Source of the DNA: Pseudomonas aestuarii
GTDB lineage: Bacteria > Pseudomonadota > Gammaproteobacteria > Pseudomonadales > Pseudomonadaceae
Length of the DNA stretch: 64,000 bases
Assembly (NCBI RefSeq): GCF_027988105.1
Contig: NZ_JAQJZJ010000001.1
Coordinates: forward strand, 763,023-827,022
Direction of reading: 5' to 3'
In this document: positions 7,842 through 16,644 of the stretch, piece after piece
Layout of the letters: every line of letters starts with the position of its first letter
Position numbering within the stretch: the stretch's first letter is position 1
Position numbers and translations under genes: made by a program
Notes under the pieces: model-generated
Databases searched by the model: none
Seen by the model: only the letters and a program-made list of their open reading frames with translations
What the model was told of the DNA's origin: nothing

Positions 7842-8749
7842 CGGGGCTGCCAGGCATTGCCCTGGCGGACTGGCGCGACCAGGGTCGGGACTTCAGGTTC
7901 CGCGGCCATGCCATGCGCTACTGGACGGCGGGCGCGGCAAGCGCCGAGCCGCTGCTGCTGATCCATGGCTTTCCCACCGCCAGTTGGGATTGGCATTACC
8001 TGTGGACGCCGCTGAGCCAGAAATACCGGCTGATCGCCTGCGACATGCTCGGCTTCGGCGATTCGGCCAAGCCGCGCGGGCATGCCTACAGCCTGCTCGA
8101 GCAGGCCGACCTGCAGCAGGCGCTGCTGGCGCACCTGGGTATTGAGGAACCGGTGCATGTGCTGGCGCATGACTATGGCGACAGCGTCGCCCAGGAATTG
8201 CTTGCAAGGCATCATGAGGGCCGCCTGCAGCTGGCCAGTTGCGTGTTTCTCAATGGCGGCCTGTTCCCCGAGACCCATCACCCGGTGCTGGTGCAGAAAC
8301 TCCTGCTCAGTCCCATCGGGGCGTTGATCGGTAGGCTGTTCAGCCGGCAGAAACTGGCGGCCAGTTTTGCCAAGGTGTTCGGTCCGCAGACCCAGCCCAG
8401 TGCCAGGGAGCTGGATGACTTCTGGAGCCTGATCAGCCACAACGATGGGCCAGGGGTGATGCACCGGCTGATTCGCTACATGCCCGAACGCCGGGTGCAG
8501 CGTGAGCGCTGGGTCAAGGCCATGCAGCGTGGCGGGGTGCCGCTGCGACTGATCGACGGCGCGCTCGACCCGATCTCCGGGGCGCACATGCTGGCACGTT
8601 ACCGCGAACTGATTCCCGCGCCCGACACTGTGTCGCTCGAGAGCATCGGCCATTACCCGCAAACCGAAGCACCGGCCTTGGTCTTGCAGCATTATCTGGC
8701 CTTCCGCCAGGCGTTGGAGTCCAGGAATGAACAGGCGACAGCTGGTTAA
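7838..8749 (+). CDS. Alpha/beta hydrolase with Asp nucleophile
   Basis: A 303-residue alpha/beta hydrolase. The nucleophile elbow reads LAHDYGDSVAQ, with aspartate rather than serine, as in epoxide hydrolases and haloalkane or haloacid dehalogenases. The oxyanion HGFP motif (LLIHGFPTASWDW), acid (DGALDP) and histidine (IGHYPQTEAP) are present. It starts with GTG inside the previous stop (GTGA overlap). Its substrate is unknown; the Asp nucleophile argues for hydrolysis of an ester-like intermediate formed on an epoxide or halide. The next gene begins inside its 3' end. Confidence 0.8.
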   Translation: MTGLPGIALADWRDQGRDFRFRGHAMRYWTAGAASAEPLLLIHGFPTASWDWHYLWTPLSQKYRLIACDMLGFGDSAKPRGHAYSLLEQADLQQALLAHLGIEEPVHVLAHDYGDSVAQELLARHHEGRLQLASCVFLNGGLFPETHHPVLVQKLLLSPIGALIGRLFSRQKLAASFAKVFGPQTQPSARELDDFWSLISHNDGPGVMHRLIRYMPERRVQRERWVKAMQRGGVPLRLIDGALDPISGAHMLARYRELIPAPDTVSLESIGHYPQTEAPALVLQHYLAFRQALESRNEQATAG

Positions 8750-9257
8750 ATTCGCGGCATTGACTGGCGTGGCGGGTATCGGGGCAGGCTACTGGGCCTT
8801 GCCGGCCGGCGAAGTGCCAGGGCCGCTCAGCCTGCCAGGTGCGCAGCAGCTGTTGATCGGCCTGCGGGATAAGCCGTTGCTCAGCCTCAAGGGCTGGAGC
8901 CCGGCCGAGGTGTTCAACCACTGCGCGCAAAGCATCGAGTATTCCCTCGGCGGATACCCGACAATCAAGCCCGCCTGGTTCCGCCATAGCGTCGGGCCGC
9001 TGGCGTTCGGTGCGTTCGCCGCCCGCGGGGCCATGCGTCATCCGCTGGATGAGGCCATTCCTGGCGCGGCGCCGCTGAGCGCGCCGGCCACCCAGGCGCT
9101 GGCGCTAGAGCGGTTGCTGCAGGCGTTCGCCGACTTCGCCAGCCATCAGGGCGAGTTGCAGCCGCACTTCGCCTATGGCGCTCTGAGCCATGCCGACTAT
9201 GCCCAGGCCCATGTGCTGCATCTGTATAACCACCTGAGCCTGATCCGCCTGGCTTAA
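8727..9257 (+). CDS. Tat-exported DUF1569 protein
   Basis: A 176-residue protein with a twin-arginine type signal MNRRQLVKFAALTGVAGIGAGYWA. The mature part resembles DUF1569 (DinB-like four-helix bundle), with EVFNHCAQSIEYSLGGYPTIKPAWFRHSVG and the histidine-containing HADYAQAHVLHLYNHLSLI near the end, candidates for metal binding. Only RR followed by a short hydrophobic run is present, so Sec export is possible. It overlaps the hydrolase gene by 23 nt and has AGGA 5 nt before the ATG. Confidence 0.72.
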   Translation: MNRRQLVKFAALTGVAGIGAGYWALPAGEVPGPLSLPGAQQLLIGLRDKPLLSLKGWSPAEVFNHCAQSIEYSLGGYPTIKPAWFRHSVGPLAFGAFAARGAMRHPLDEAIPGAAPLSAPATQALALERLLQAFADFASHQGELQPHFAYGALSHADYAQAHVLHLYNHLSLIRLA

Positions 9258-9366
9258 TCATCCCGCAGCCTTATCGAGCACCATTCAGCGGTGGGCGTCT
9301 TTATTGTGACCGGTGCACAGCTGCTGGACACTTCAGCCATTGCCAACCTGCCAAGGAGCTCACCGC

Positions 9367-10278
9367 ATGAGCGAAGCCATTAGTTTCCAAGACCAAGTCG
9401 TGATCGTCACCGGTGCCGGTGGTGGCCTGGGTCGCGCCCATGCCCTGCTGTTTGCCAAACATGGTGCCAAGGTAGTGGTCAACGATCTCGGTGGTAGCAC
9501 CCATGGCGAAGGCGCCAACGCCTCGGCCGCCGCCAAGGTGGTGGAGGAGATCCGCGCCGCCGGTGGTACCGCGGTGGCCAACCATGACTCGGTGACCGAC
9601 GGCGAGAAGATCGTGCAGCACGCCCTGGACGCCTTTGGCCGTATCGATGTGGTGGTCAACAACGCCGGCATCCTGCGCGACAAGACCTTCCACAAGATGG
9701 ACGACGCCGACTGGGATCTGGTCTACAAGGTCCACGTCGAAGGGGCCTACAAGGTGACCCGCGCCGCCTGGCCGCACATGCGCGAGCAGGGCTATGGGCG
9801 CATCATCTTCACCGCCTCCACGTCCGGCATCTACGGCAACTTCGGCCAGTCCAACTACGGCATGGCCAAGCTCGGCCTCTACGGCCTGACCCGCACCCTG
9901 GCCATCGAGGGGCGCAAGAACAACATCCTGGTCAACGCCATCGCCCCTACCGGCGGCACGCGCATGACCGAAGGGCTGATCCCGCCGCAGATATTCGAGC
10001 AGCTCAAGCCCGAACTGGTCAGCCCGCTGGTGGTTTACCTGGCCAGCCAGGCCTGCGAAGAAACCTCGGGCCTGTTCGAGGTCGGTGGCGGCTGGATCGG
10101 CAAGACCCGCTGGGAGCGCAGCCTGGGCGCCGGTTTCGACCCGCGTGTCGGCTTCAGCCCGGAAGACGTGGCCGATCATTGGCAGCAGATCTGCGACTTC
10201 GACGGCGCGGCGCACCCGGCCGATAACATCGAGGCCTTGCAGGAGATGATGAAGCACCTGCAGCAATACACCTCCTGA
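9367..10278 (+). CDS. SDR-family 3-hydroxyacyl-CoA dehydrogenase-like protein
   Basis: A 303-residue short-chain dehydrogenase resembling the (3R)-hydroxyacyl-CoA dehydrogenase domain of multifunctional enzyme type 2. It has VTGAGGGLGRAHALLFAKHGAKVVVNDLGG, NNAGILRDKTFHKM and catalytic S/Y/K in ASTSGIYGNFGQSNYGMAKLG. The long insertion GGSTHGEGANASAAAKVVEEI and the C-terminal NPxW-like tail fit that subgroup, which oxidises CoA-bound 3-hydroxy acids. AGGAG precedes the ATG at 9367. A strong terminator follows, so it is transcribed separately from the hydratase gene. Confidence 0.8.
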   Translation: MSEAISFQDQVVIVTGAGGGLGRAHALLFAKHGAKVVVNDLGGSTHGEGANASAAAKVVEEIRAAGGTAVANHDSVTDGEKIVQHALDAFGRIDVVVNNAGILRDKTFHKMDDADWDLVYKVHVEGAYKVTRAAWPHMREQGYGRIIFTASTSGIYGNFGQSNYGMAKLGLYGLTRTLAIEGRKNNILVNAIAPTGGTRMTEGLIPPQIFEQLKPELVSPLVVYLASQACEETSGLFEVGGGWIGKTRWERSLGAGFDPRVGFSPEDVADHWQQICDFDGAAHPADNIEALQEMMKHLQQYTS

Positions 10279-10342
10279 TCGCGCCAGTCTGGCGGGGGAT
10301 TCGGCCAACGGGCTGATTTTCCTGACGCAGCGCTTTAAGGTG

Positions 10343-10367
10343 AAGGCCGGCTAAATGCCGGCCTTTG
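10343..10367 (+). terminator. Intrinsic terminator after SDR gene
   Basis: AAGGCCGGC (10343-10351), loop TAAAT, GCCGGCCTT (10357-10365) followed by a short T run. It closes the rightward 7.06-10.28 kb gene group. Confidence 0.75.
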
Positions 10368-10509
10368 CCGTTTCAGGACGCGCCAGCGGCACGGCTCCTG
10401 AACCCGCGTGGCCTGCCCGCGAAAGATGCGCAGGGCCAAGCGCATTGCCGGCAGGGGACCGAGGCGTCGCCCGGCGCCTGGGGTTTGTCTTGATGACGGA
10501 GATTTGTTC

Positions 10510-11277
10510 ATGAGCGTTATCGTTGAGAACAACGGCCCGGTCACCACTCTGATCATCGACCGTGTGCCGGTACGCAACGCCGTCGACCGGCCGACCGCCG
10601 AGGCCCTGGCTGCCGCCTTGCGCGCGTTCGAGGCGGACCCGCAGGCGCGGGTCGCCGTGCTCGCCGGTGCCGGCGGGACCTTCTGCGCCGGTGCCGACCT
10701 GGGCGCGGTGGCCGCAGGCGGTGAACGGGCCAATCGCCTGGAACCTGAGGGCGACGGCCCCATGGGGCCGAGCCGCATGCAACTGAGTAAACCGCTGATC
10801 GCCGCCATCGAGGGCCATGCGGTGGCCGGCGGCCTGGAGCTGGCGCTGCTCGCCGACCTGCGGGTGATGGCCGCTGATGCCGTGCTCGGGGTGTTCTGCC
10901 GGCGTTTCGGCGTGCCGCTGATCGACGGCGGCACCGTGCGTCTGCCGCGGATCATCGGTCAGGGTCGCGCGCTGGACCTGATCCTCACCGGCCGTGCGGT
11001 ATTGGCCGAGGAAGCGCTGGCCATCGGCCTGGTCAATCGGGTGGTGACGGCCGGCACGGCACTGGCCGCCGCCCAGCAGCTGGCCCTGCAGCTCGCCGAC
11101 TTCCCGCAGCATTGCCTGCTGGCCGACCGGGCCAGCGCCTATGCGCAGTGGAACCTGCCTTTCGATGAAGCCCTTGCCAACGAATTCAGCGGCGGCCTGG
11201 CGGTGCTCGAAAGTGGCGAAACCCTGGCCGGCGCGCAGCGTTTCAAGGCGGGGCAGGGGCGTCACGGCGCGTTCTGA
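10510..11277 (+). CDS. Enoyl-CoA hydratase/isomerase family protein
   Basis: A 255-residue crotonase-fold protein. The oxyanion-hole stretches are GGTFCAGADLGAV and the conserved IEGHAVAGGLELALLADLRV; the second catalytic region reads FGVPLIDGGTVRLPRIIG, where hydratases usually have a glutamate, so a true hydratase role is uncertain. The family acts on CoA thioesters in beta-oxidation-like routes. The ATG at 10510 was chosen because upstream in-frame sequence is arginine-rich and non-conserved. It ends 77 nt before the converging sigma54 activator gene. Confidence 0.82.
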   Translation: MSVIVENNGPVTTLIIDRVPVRNAVDRPTAEALAAALRAFEADPQARVAVLAGAGGTFCAGADLGAVAAGGERANRLEPEGDGPMGPSRMQLSKPLIAAIEGHAVAGGLELALLADLRVMAADAVLGVFCRRFGVPLIDGGTVRLPRIIGQGRALDLILTGRAVLAEEALAIGLVNRVVTAGTALAAAQQLALQLADFPQHCLLADRASAYAQWNLPFDEALANEFSGGLAVLESGETLAGAQRFKAGQGRHGAF

Positions 11278-11353
11278 TGCCTGCGGGTCAAGGGCTTCAG
11301 CGTAGCCGTGGACGCGGCCGGGCGGCGCTGCGCTTTGGCCGCGAAGGGCTTAC

Positions 11354-12892
11354 TCAACCCTTGCCGGAAATTCCGTACTTGCGCAGGCGCATGGCGATAG
11401 CGCTGTGCGAGGTGTGCAGGCGCGCGGCCAGTTGCCGGCTGGAGGGGTGGCTGAGGTAGAGCTTTTCCAGCAGGGCCTTCTCGAAACCGGCCACGGCGGC
11501 TTCCAGGCTGACGACCTCGCCTTCGGGCAGTTGCGGCGCTACGGCGGTGCTGGCGATGTCCAGGTCATCGATCTGCACCAGATTGCTTTCGCAGATGGCG
11601 GCGGCGCGGAAGATCACGTTCTGCAGCTGGCGCACGTTGCCCGGCCAGCGGTTGCCGAGCAGTGCCGGGTAGGTGTCCGGGGCCAGGCGGCAGGGCAGGC
11701 GTTGAATCTGCTTGCAGGCATGCTGCATGAAATGCCGGGCCAGCAGCAGGATGTCCTGGCCGCGCTCGCGCAGGGGTGGCACTTCCAGGTTGAGCACGTT
11801 GAGGCGGTAGAACAGGTCTTCGCGGAAGGCGCCTTCGCCGACCATCTGTTCCAGGTCGCGGTGGGTGGCGCTGAGGATGCGCACGTTGACCTTGACCTCG
11901 CGCTCGCCACCGACCCGACGGAAGGTGCCGTCACTGAGGAAGCGCAGCAGCTTGGCCTGCAGGTAGGGTGACATCTCGCCGATTTCATCGAGAAACACCG
12001 TGCCCTGGTTGGCCAGCTCCAGCAGCCCCGGCTTGCCGCCGCGCTGTGCCCCGGTAAAGGCCCCGGGGGCATAGCCGAACAGCTCGCTCTCGGCGAGGTT
12101 CTCCGGCAGCGCCGCGCAGTTCAGCGCCAGGAAAGGCGCCGTGTTGCGCGCGCTGATGGCGTGGCAGCCACGCGCCACCAGCTCCTTGCCGGTGCCGGTT
12201 TCGCCCTGGATCAACAGCGGCGCATCGAGGCTGGCGACGCGCAGGGCGCGGGTCTTCAAGGTGCGGATCGGCTGCGATTCGCCGAGCAGCGAATCGAAGC
12301 CCTCGACATGGTCGTGGTGCAGGGCCGCCAGCCGCGCACCGATGCGGCTTGGCTCATACAGGGTGAGCAAGGCGCCAGCGAGCCGGCGCTGCCCGCTGTC
12401 GACCGCTTCGCTGATCGGCGTGGCGTCCAGCAGCAGCGCCTGACCATTGAGGGTCACTTCGCGCAGCGGCAGGCGGAACTGCTGCTCCAGCAGGGCATGG
12501 GGCAAGGCCGGATCGGCGAACAGTTCACCGAGCGACAGGCCTTCCACGTCACGCTCGCAGAGGGCGATCAGCGCCGGGTTGGCCAGCAGCACGCGGCCGG
12601 CGCCATCCACCGCCAGCACCGGGTCGGTCATCGCCGCGAGCAGGGCGTCGAGCTGCAGGTGCCGGCGCTGTCCGGGGAGGATGTCGACGATGGTCACCGC
12701 CTGCACGCCACGCACCTTGAACAGCGCTTCGCGCAACTCGTCGAGCACCGCGGGGCTCAGGGTCGGCGCGTCGATATAGACATTGGGCGGGACCATCTCC
12801 ACCGCATCCAGATTGAGATTGCGCCCACCGAGCAGCGCCAGGACTTCCTGGGTGATACCAACGCGGTCGATGAAGCTGACGTGGATGCGCAT
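11354..12892 (-). CDS. TyrR-family sigma54-dependent activator (GcsR-like)
   Basis: A 512-residue enhancer-binding protein with an N-terminal ACT domain (1-70), a PAS domain (about 80-190), an AAA+ domain (about 205-430) and a TyrR-type HTH at the end (SSRQLAARLHTSHSAIAMRLRKYGI). Walker A is GETGTGKEL, the sigma54-contact loop is GAFTGA, Walker B is GTVFLDEIGEM. The intact GAFTGA separates it from E. coli TyrR. The N-terminus MRIHVSFIDRVGITQEVLALLGGRNL looks closer to Pseudomonas GcsR than to PhhR, but this is from memory. The ACT domain should sense an amino acid. Targets are not evident, and no clear -24/-12 promoter was found in adjacent gaps. Confidence 0.82.
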   Translation of the reverse strand: MRIHVSFIDRVGITQEVLALLGGRNLNLDAVEMVPPNVYIDAPTLSPAVLDELREALFKVRGVQAVTIVDILPGQRRHLQLDALLAAMTDPVLAVDGAGRVLLANPALIALCERDVEGLSLGELFADPALPHALLEQQFRLPLREVTLNGQALLLDATPISEAVDSGQRRLAGALLTLYEPSRIGARLAALHHDHVEGFDSLLGESQPIRTLKTRALRVASLDAPLLIQGETGTGKELVARGCHAISARNTAPFLALNCAALPENLAESELFGYAPGAFTGAQRGGKPGLLELANQGTVFLDEIGEMSPYLQAKLLRFLSDGTFRRVGGEREVKVNVRILSATHRDLEQMVGEGAFREDLFYRLNVLNLEVPPLRERGQDILLLARHFMQHACKQIQRLPCRLAPDTYPALLGNRWPGNVRQLQNVIFRAAAICESNLVQIDDLDIASTAVAPQLPEGEVVSLEAAVAGFEKALLEKLYLSHPSSRQLAARLHTSHSAIAMRLRKYGISGKG

Positions 12893-13110
12893 ACGGGCGA
12901 GGAACCGACTCGATTACAAGGGCAGCAGTATGCCCGGTCTGAATGGCTTAGTTAACCGAGCGCAGGTTTTCACCCTTGCGCGTGGCAGCAGAGCCCCAGG
13001 CGCGGTGCTGGAGCAATCGTTAACCTGAGCGTCATAACCCGGCCGCAGTAGGCGAGAGTTTTTTCACCCGCTTCCGCCTTTGAAGGCTCATCCCGGCGAG
13101 GGTTAGCGGC

Positions 13111-13419
13111 TCAGCCGCAATTGATCCGCTGGATCGCTTCGGCCTCGTCGATCTCGATATTCAGGCGCTGCGAGTTGTACTCCAGGGTCACCGCATCGCC
13201 GGGGGCGAGTACACGAACGCTGCGTGCGCCGGCGTGTTGGCGCGCCTGTTCAACCTGTTCGGCGGTTGCGGTCTTGCCCAGCATGCCTTGCACCAAGTCG
13301 GCGTTACAGGCGCCGTTGGGGTTGGCGGGTGGTGCCGGTGCCTTGCTGCCGTCTACCGAGCTGCAACCGGCCAGCATGGCGAGCAGGGCCAGGGTGCAGG
13401 GAAGTCGTTTGCGATACAT
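13111..13419 (-). CDS. I78-family peptidase inhibitor lipoprotein
   Basis: A 102-residue lipoprotein with signal MYRKRLPCTLALLAMLAGCSS (lipobox LAGC). The mature part is a small beta protein of the I78 family (PF11720): CNADLVQGMLGKTATAEQVEQARQHAGARSVRVLAPGDAVTLEYNSQRLNIEIDEAEAIQRINCG. Fungal family members inhibit serine proteases; bacterial copies are envelope proteins of uncertain target. The two cysteines of the mature part probably form a disulfide. It is a single gene, with a 218-nt unannotated gap before the sigma54 activator. Confidence 0.8.
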   Translation of the reverse strand: MYRKRLPCTLALLAMLAGCSSVDGSKAPAPPANPNGACNADLVQGMLGKTATAEQVEQARQHAGARSVRVLAPGDAVTLEYNSQRLNIEIDEAEAIQRINCG

Positions 13420-13523
13420 GCTGTGGTCCTTGGGTCGGGCGCCAGGCGGCGCACTGAATGGATAGCGGTTGATCCGCATGCCCATAGGGGGCCTGTGTTC
13501 CTCTGCCCAGGGATCAGGGCGGC

Positions 13524-14435
13524 TTATGGGTGTTTGCGATAGGTCAGCAGCACGATACCGCCGATGACTATCACTCCGCCAACCATCTGGGTCTGGCTCA
13601 GCACTTGGCCGAGGATCACCCAGCCCAGCAGCAGGGTCGCCACCGGCTCGATATTCATCACCGGGGCGTTGCGCATCATGTCCAGTCGCGGCATGCAGAC
13701 GAACAACAGGGTAAACCCCACACCGTAGAGCAGTGCCAGCACGCCCAGAGCGATCCAGCCGGTCTGCGCCGCCGGCGGCGTCACACCGCCCGGCAGCAGG
13801 TCGCTGGCGCCGGCCACTAGCGCACTGCTGAAGACGATCAGCATAGTCAACATGCTGCGCAGCGAGCCGCGCAACGCCGACAGCTTGTGCTCGGTGAGCC
13901 ACAGCGCACTGGCGAAGGCGCAGGCGGCGCAGAAGGCCAGGCCGATGCCCAGCAGCCACTCGGCGCTGACCCCTTCACGGGCACTCAGGCGCGTCGGCAC
14001 GTCGAGGGCGAACAGCAGGCCGAACAGGATCAGGCCCATCAGCCAGGCCGTGCGCCGGGTCGGTGGCGGGCCGCCGAGCGCCCAGCCGAGCAGGGCCAGG
14101 ATAATCGGAAAGGTATTGGCCGCGAGCAGGGCCAGGGCCACCGGAATCCGCGCCACCGCCGAATACAGGCAGAGACTCTGGGTGGCGATCAACAGGCCCA
14201 TCAGCAGTTGCCAGCGCCAGGCTCCGGCTGGCAGGCGCAGCGGTTGTCGTTGCCAGGCGACGAGGGCGCTGAGCACCACCAGGGTCACCCCGGAACGGCA
14301 GAGAATCGCCAGCAGCACGCCAGCACCATCGTCGAAGGCGATGCGCGCGGCGATATGGTTGCCGGCAAAGGTACAGGCGAGCAAGGCCAGTAGCAGTACG
14401 GCGAGGTGGCGGGGAAACGGCGTAGTGGGGGACAT
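13524..14435 (-). CDS. EamA/DMT family transporter
   Basis: A 303-residue inner-membrane protein with ten hydrophobic segments in two EamA repeats. The first repeat begins AVLLLALLACTFAGNHIAARIAFDDGAG and the second WLLGIGLAFCAACAFASALW; the end PVMNIEPVATLLLGWVILGQVLSQTQMVGGVIVIGGIVL is the typical second-repeat signature. The superfamily exports metabolites such as amino acids; substrate unknown. The gene stands alone; 14436-14694 shows no recognised element. Confidence 0.85.
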   Translation of the reverse strand: MSPTTPFPRHLAVLLLALLACTFAGNHIAARIAFDDGAGVLLAILCRSGVTLVVLSALVAWQRQPLRLPAGAWRWQLLMGLLIATQSLCLYSAVARIPVALALLAANTFPIILALLGWALGGPPPTRRTAWLMGLILFGLLFALDVPTRLSAREGVSAEWLLGIGLAFCAACAFASALWLTEHKLSALRGSLRSMLTMLIVFSSALVAGASDLLPGGVTPPAAQTGWIALGVLALLYGVGFTLLFVCMPRLDMMRNAPVMNIEPVATLLLGWVILGQVLSQTQMVGGVIVIGGIVLLTYRKHP

Positions 14436-14694
14436 GAACGCGCGGGCACTTCCGGGGCAGATTCGCCGCGAAACTCCGCGGCCTGGACAGGGTACAGCAG
14501 CCGCCGAGCAGCCGGTCGGTGTTGTTGCCGGGGTCTTTGCTCCAGTGCGCTAGCGCCACCCCAGAACCATTATCGACGACATGGAGCGACGGATGGTGGC
14601 GTGCGGGATGCGCAGCGTCAATGGCGCTCATCTAGGCTTCAGCCTGTCCATCACCGCTTGGTTCGGGGGAGCCGATATCCCAGGAGACACGCAC

Positions 14695-15354
14695 ATGCAC
14701 AGGATGACTCGCACACTCGCCCTGCCGGCGGCCCTGTTGGTCTTGGCCTGCAGTTTCGCCAGTCAGGCCGAGCAAGCCGACATGACCTTCTTCGTCACCA
14801 GCGAGGGATCGGGCCAGGGCGCCAATTTCGGCGGCCTGGCGGGTGCCGACGCGCACTGCCTGAAACTGGCCGGGCTCGCCGGGGCCGGCCAGCACACCTG
14901 GCACGCCTACCTCAGCACCAGCGCCAGCGACGGAGCGGCGGCGGTCAACGCACGTGATCGCATCGGCAAGGGACCCTGGCAAAACGCCGAGGGGGTGGTC
15001 ATCGCCAAGGATGTCGCGCAACTGCATGGTGACAACCATCTGGCCAAGGACACCGCCCTGGACGAGCACGGCGCGATGATCAAGGGCCGTGGTGACACGC
15101 CGAACAGGCACGACATCCTCACCGGCTCCCAGGCCGATGGCACGGCGTTCGCCGCCGACCAGGACCACACCTGCGGCAACTGGACCAGCAGCAGTGAGGG
15201 CTCTGCCCAGGTCGGCCACCATGACCGCATGGGCTTGCGCGACGATGCGCCGTCGCGCTCATGGAATTCCTCGCACCCAACGCGGGGCTGTAGCGACGAA
15301 GGTCTGAGGAGTACCGGCGGAGCGGGGCTGCTGTACTGCTTTGCCGTGGACTGA
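14695..15354 (+). CDS. Secreted lectin-like protein
   Basis: A 219-residue protein with a Sec signal MTRTLALPAALLVLACSFASQAEQA. The mature part follows a pattern often annotated as lectin in proteobacteria: MTFFVTSEGSGQGANFGGLAGADAHCLKLA, WHAYLSTSASDG, DRIGKGPWQNAEGVVIA, TCGNWTSSSEGSAQVGHHDRMG, SWNSSHPTRGCSDEGLRSTGGAGLLYCFA. The conserved cysteines (four in the mature part) suggest two disulfides and a collagen-XVIII/endostatin-like lectin fold. Ligand unknown. The ATG at 14695 is preceded by AGGAG. Nothing recognisable lies in 15355-15568. Confidence 0.72.
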   Translation: MHRMTRTLALPAALLVLACSFASQAEQADMTFFVTSEGSGQGANFGGLAGADAHCLKLAGLAGAGQHTWHAYLSTSASDGAAAVNARDRIGKGPWQNAEGVVIAKDVAQLHGDNHLAKDTALDEHGAMIKGRGDTPNRHDILTGSQADGTAFAADQDHTCGNWTSSSEGSAQVGHHDRMGLRDDAPSRSWNSSHPTRGCSDEGLRSTGGAGLLYCFAVD

Positions 15355-15568
15355 GGCGGATGCCTGCGGGCCGGCACCAGGGCGCTGGCCGTCCTGGCTG
15401 GGGCGGGCCGCGCATTCTAGAGCCGCCGTGGCTGTGCTGCGCTCGAATCGCCCCGGGCCCTGCGCTCAAGCGGACCCGCCGCGCTGCTATTCGAGTCAGG
15501 CGGCGATGCTGGCCATTCGGATTTAGCGCGCTGAGCGACTGCTACGCGCACCGGACCAGGCGCTGATT

Positions 15569-16288
15569 TCAGAGCCAGCTCATGGCCACTGGCAGCAGGA
15601 CCGCCGTGAGCACACCGAGCAGACTCATCGCCAAGGCCGCAAACGCACCGGATTCCTCGCCTTCCTCCAGTGCCCGAGCCGTACCAATGGCGTGAGCGTT
15701 GATCCCATAGCTCAGCCCGCGGGCAGCCGGGTGGTCGACCCTGGCCCAGCGCAACAGCAGCGGTCCCAGAGCCGTGCCGATCACGCCCGTGAGCATCACC
15801 AATACCGCGGCCAGGGGCACGATGCCGTGCAGTTGTTCGGTCACCAGCATGGCGATGGGCATGGTCACCGACTTGGTCGACAGGGTCATCAGCACCGGCA
15901 CGCGCGCGCCGAGGCCATGGGCGATCAGCAAGGTCAGCAGCACTGTTAGCGCCCCGCCAAGCAGGACCGTCAGCAGGATCGGCAAGAGCAGCAGGCGAAT
16001 GCGTTGCAGGTTGTGGTACAGCGGCACCGCCAAGGCCACAGTCGCCGGGCCGAGCAGCAAGGCGATGGGCGCGGCGCCCTGGCGGTAGGTGGCGTAATCC
16101 AGGCCTGTGGCGAACAACGCCGCCACCACCAGCAACATGGCGATCATCACCGGTTGCAGCAGCAACCAGCCGCTGCGCCGATACAGCCAGAGCGCGAACT
16201 GGAAGGCCACCAGGGTCAAACCCAAGGCAAACAACGGATGGCTGACCAGGGCGCGCCACCCCATCTGTAGTTCCAGCAGACTGATCAA
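15569..16288 (-). CDS. lrgB: LrgB/CidB family membrane protein
   Basis: A 239-residue integral membrane protein with about seven hydrophobic helices. The family block LSTKSVTMPIAMLVTEQLHGIVPLAAVLVMLTGVIGTALGPLLL and the later RGLSYGINAHAIGTARALEEGEESGAFAALAMSLLGVLTAVLLPV are diagnostic. With LrgA it forms the holin/antiholin-like pair linked to autolysis and pyruvate or metabolite movement. It overlaps lrgA by 4 bp. Confidence 0.88.
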   Translation of the reverse strand: MISLLELQMGWRALVSHPLFALGLTLVAFQFALWLYRRSGWLLLQPVMIAMLLVVAALFATGLDYATYRQGAAPIALLLGPATVALAVPLYHNLQRIRLLLLPILLTVLLGGALTVLLTLLIAHGLGARVPVLMTLSTKSVTMPIAMLVTEQLHGIVPLAAVLVMLTGVIGTALGPLLLRWARVDHPAARGLSYGINAHAIGTARALEEGEESGAFAALAMSLLGVLTAVLLPVAMSWL

Positions 16289-16644
16289 GGTTCTGCCGCC
16301 TTGCGCTCAATGCGCCGGGTCAGGTGCTGCATCAGCCAGCCGCAAAAGGGAATGCTCACCAGCAACGACAGCACCAGGGCCGCAGCGATCGCCAGGGCGT
16401 CTTCGCGCCAGGCATCGCCCGCCAGCATGATGCCGGCGGCCGGAACCACCAGCAGCAGCGGCAGGTAGTTGAGCAAGCCACTGGCCGCCTGGTTCAGCGG
16501 TTCATCCACCGTGCCGCGCACGAGCAAGTAGCCGAACAACAGCAGCATGCCGATCACGGCACCCGGCAGCATGGGCAGGCACAAGGCGCTCAGCAGGTTG
16601 CCGGCCAACTGCAACGCCAGCAGCCAGGTCAGTCCTTTAAGCAT
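16285..16644 (-). CDS. lrgA: LrgA/CidA family holin-like protein
   Basis: A 119-residue membrane protein with four hydrophobic segments and the family stretch LCLPMLPGAVIGMLLLFGYLL, followed by ASGLLNYLPLLLVVPAAGIM. It partners with LrgB. The ATG at 16644 overlaps the DUF934 stop by one base (TGATG), so lrgAB is translated behind the sulfite reductase genes, an unusual operon arrangement for a holin-like pair. Confidence 0.87.
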   Translation of the reverse strand: MLKGLTWLLALQLAGNLLSALCLPMLPGAVIGMLLLFGYLLVRGTVDEPLNQAASGLLNYLPLLLVVPAAGIMLAGDAWREDALAIAAALVLSLLVSIPFCGWLMQHLTRRIERKAAEP

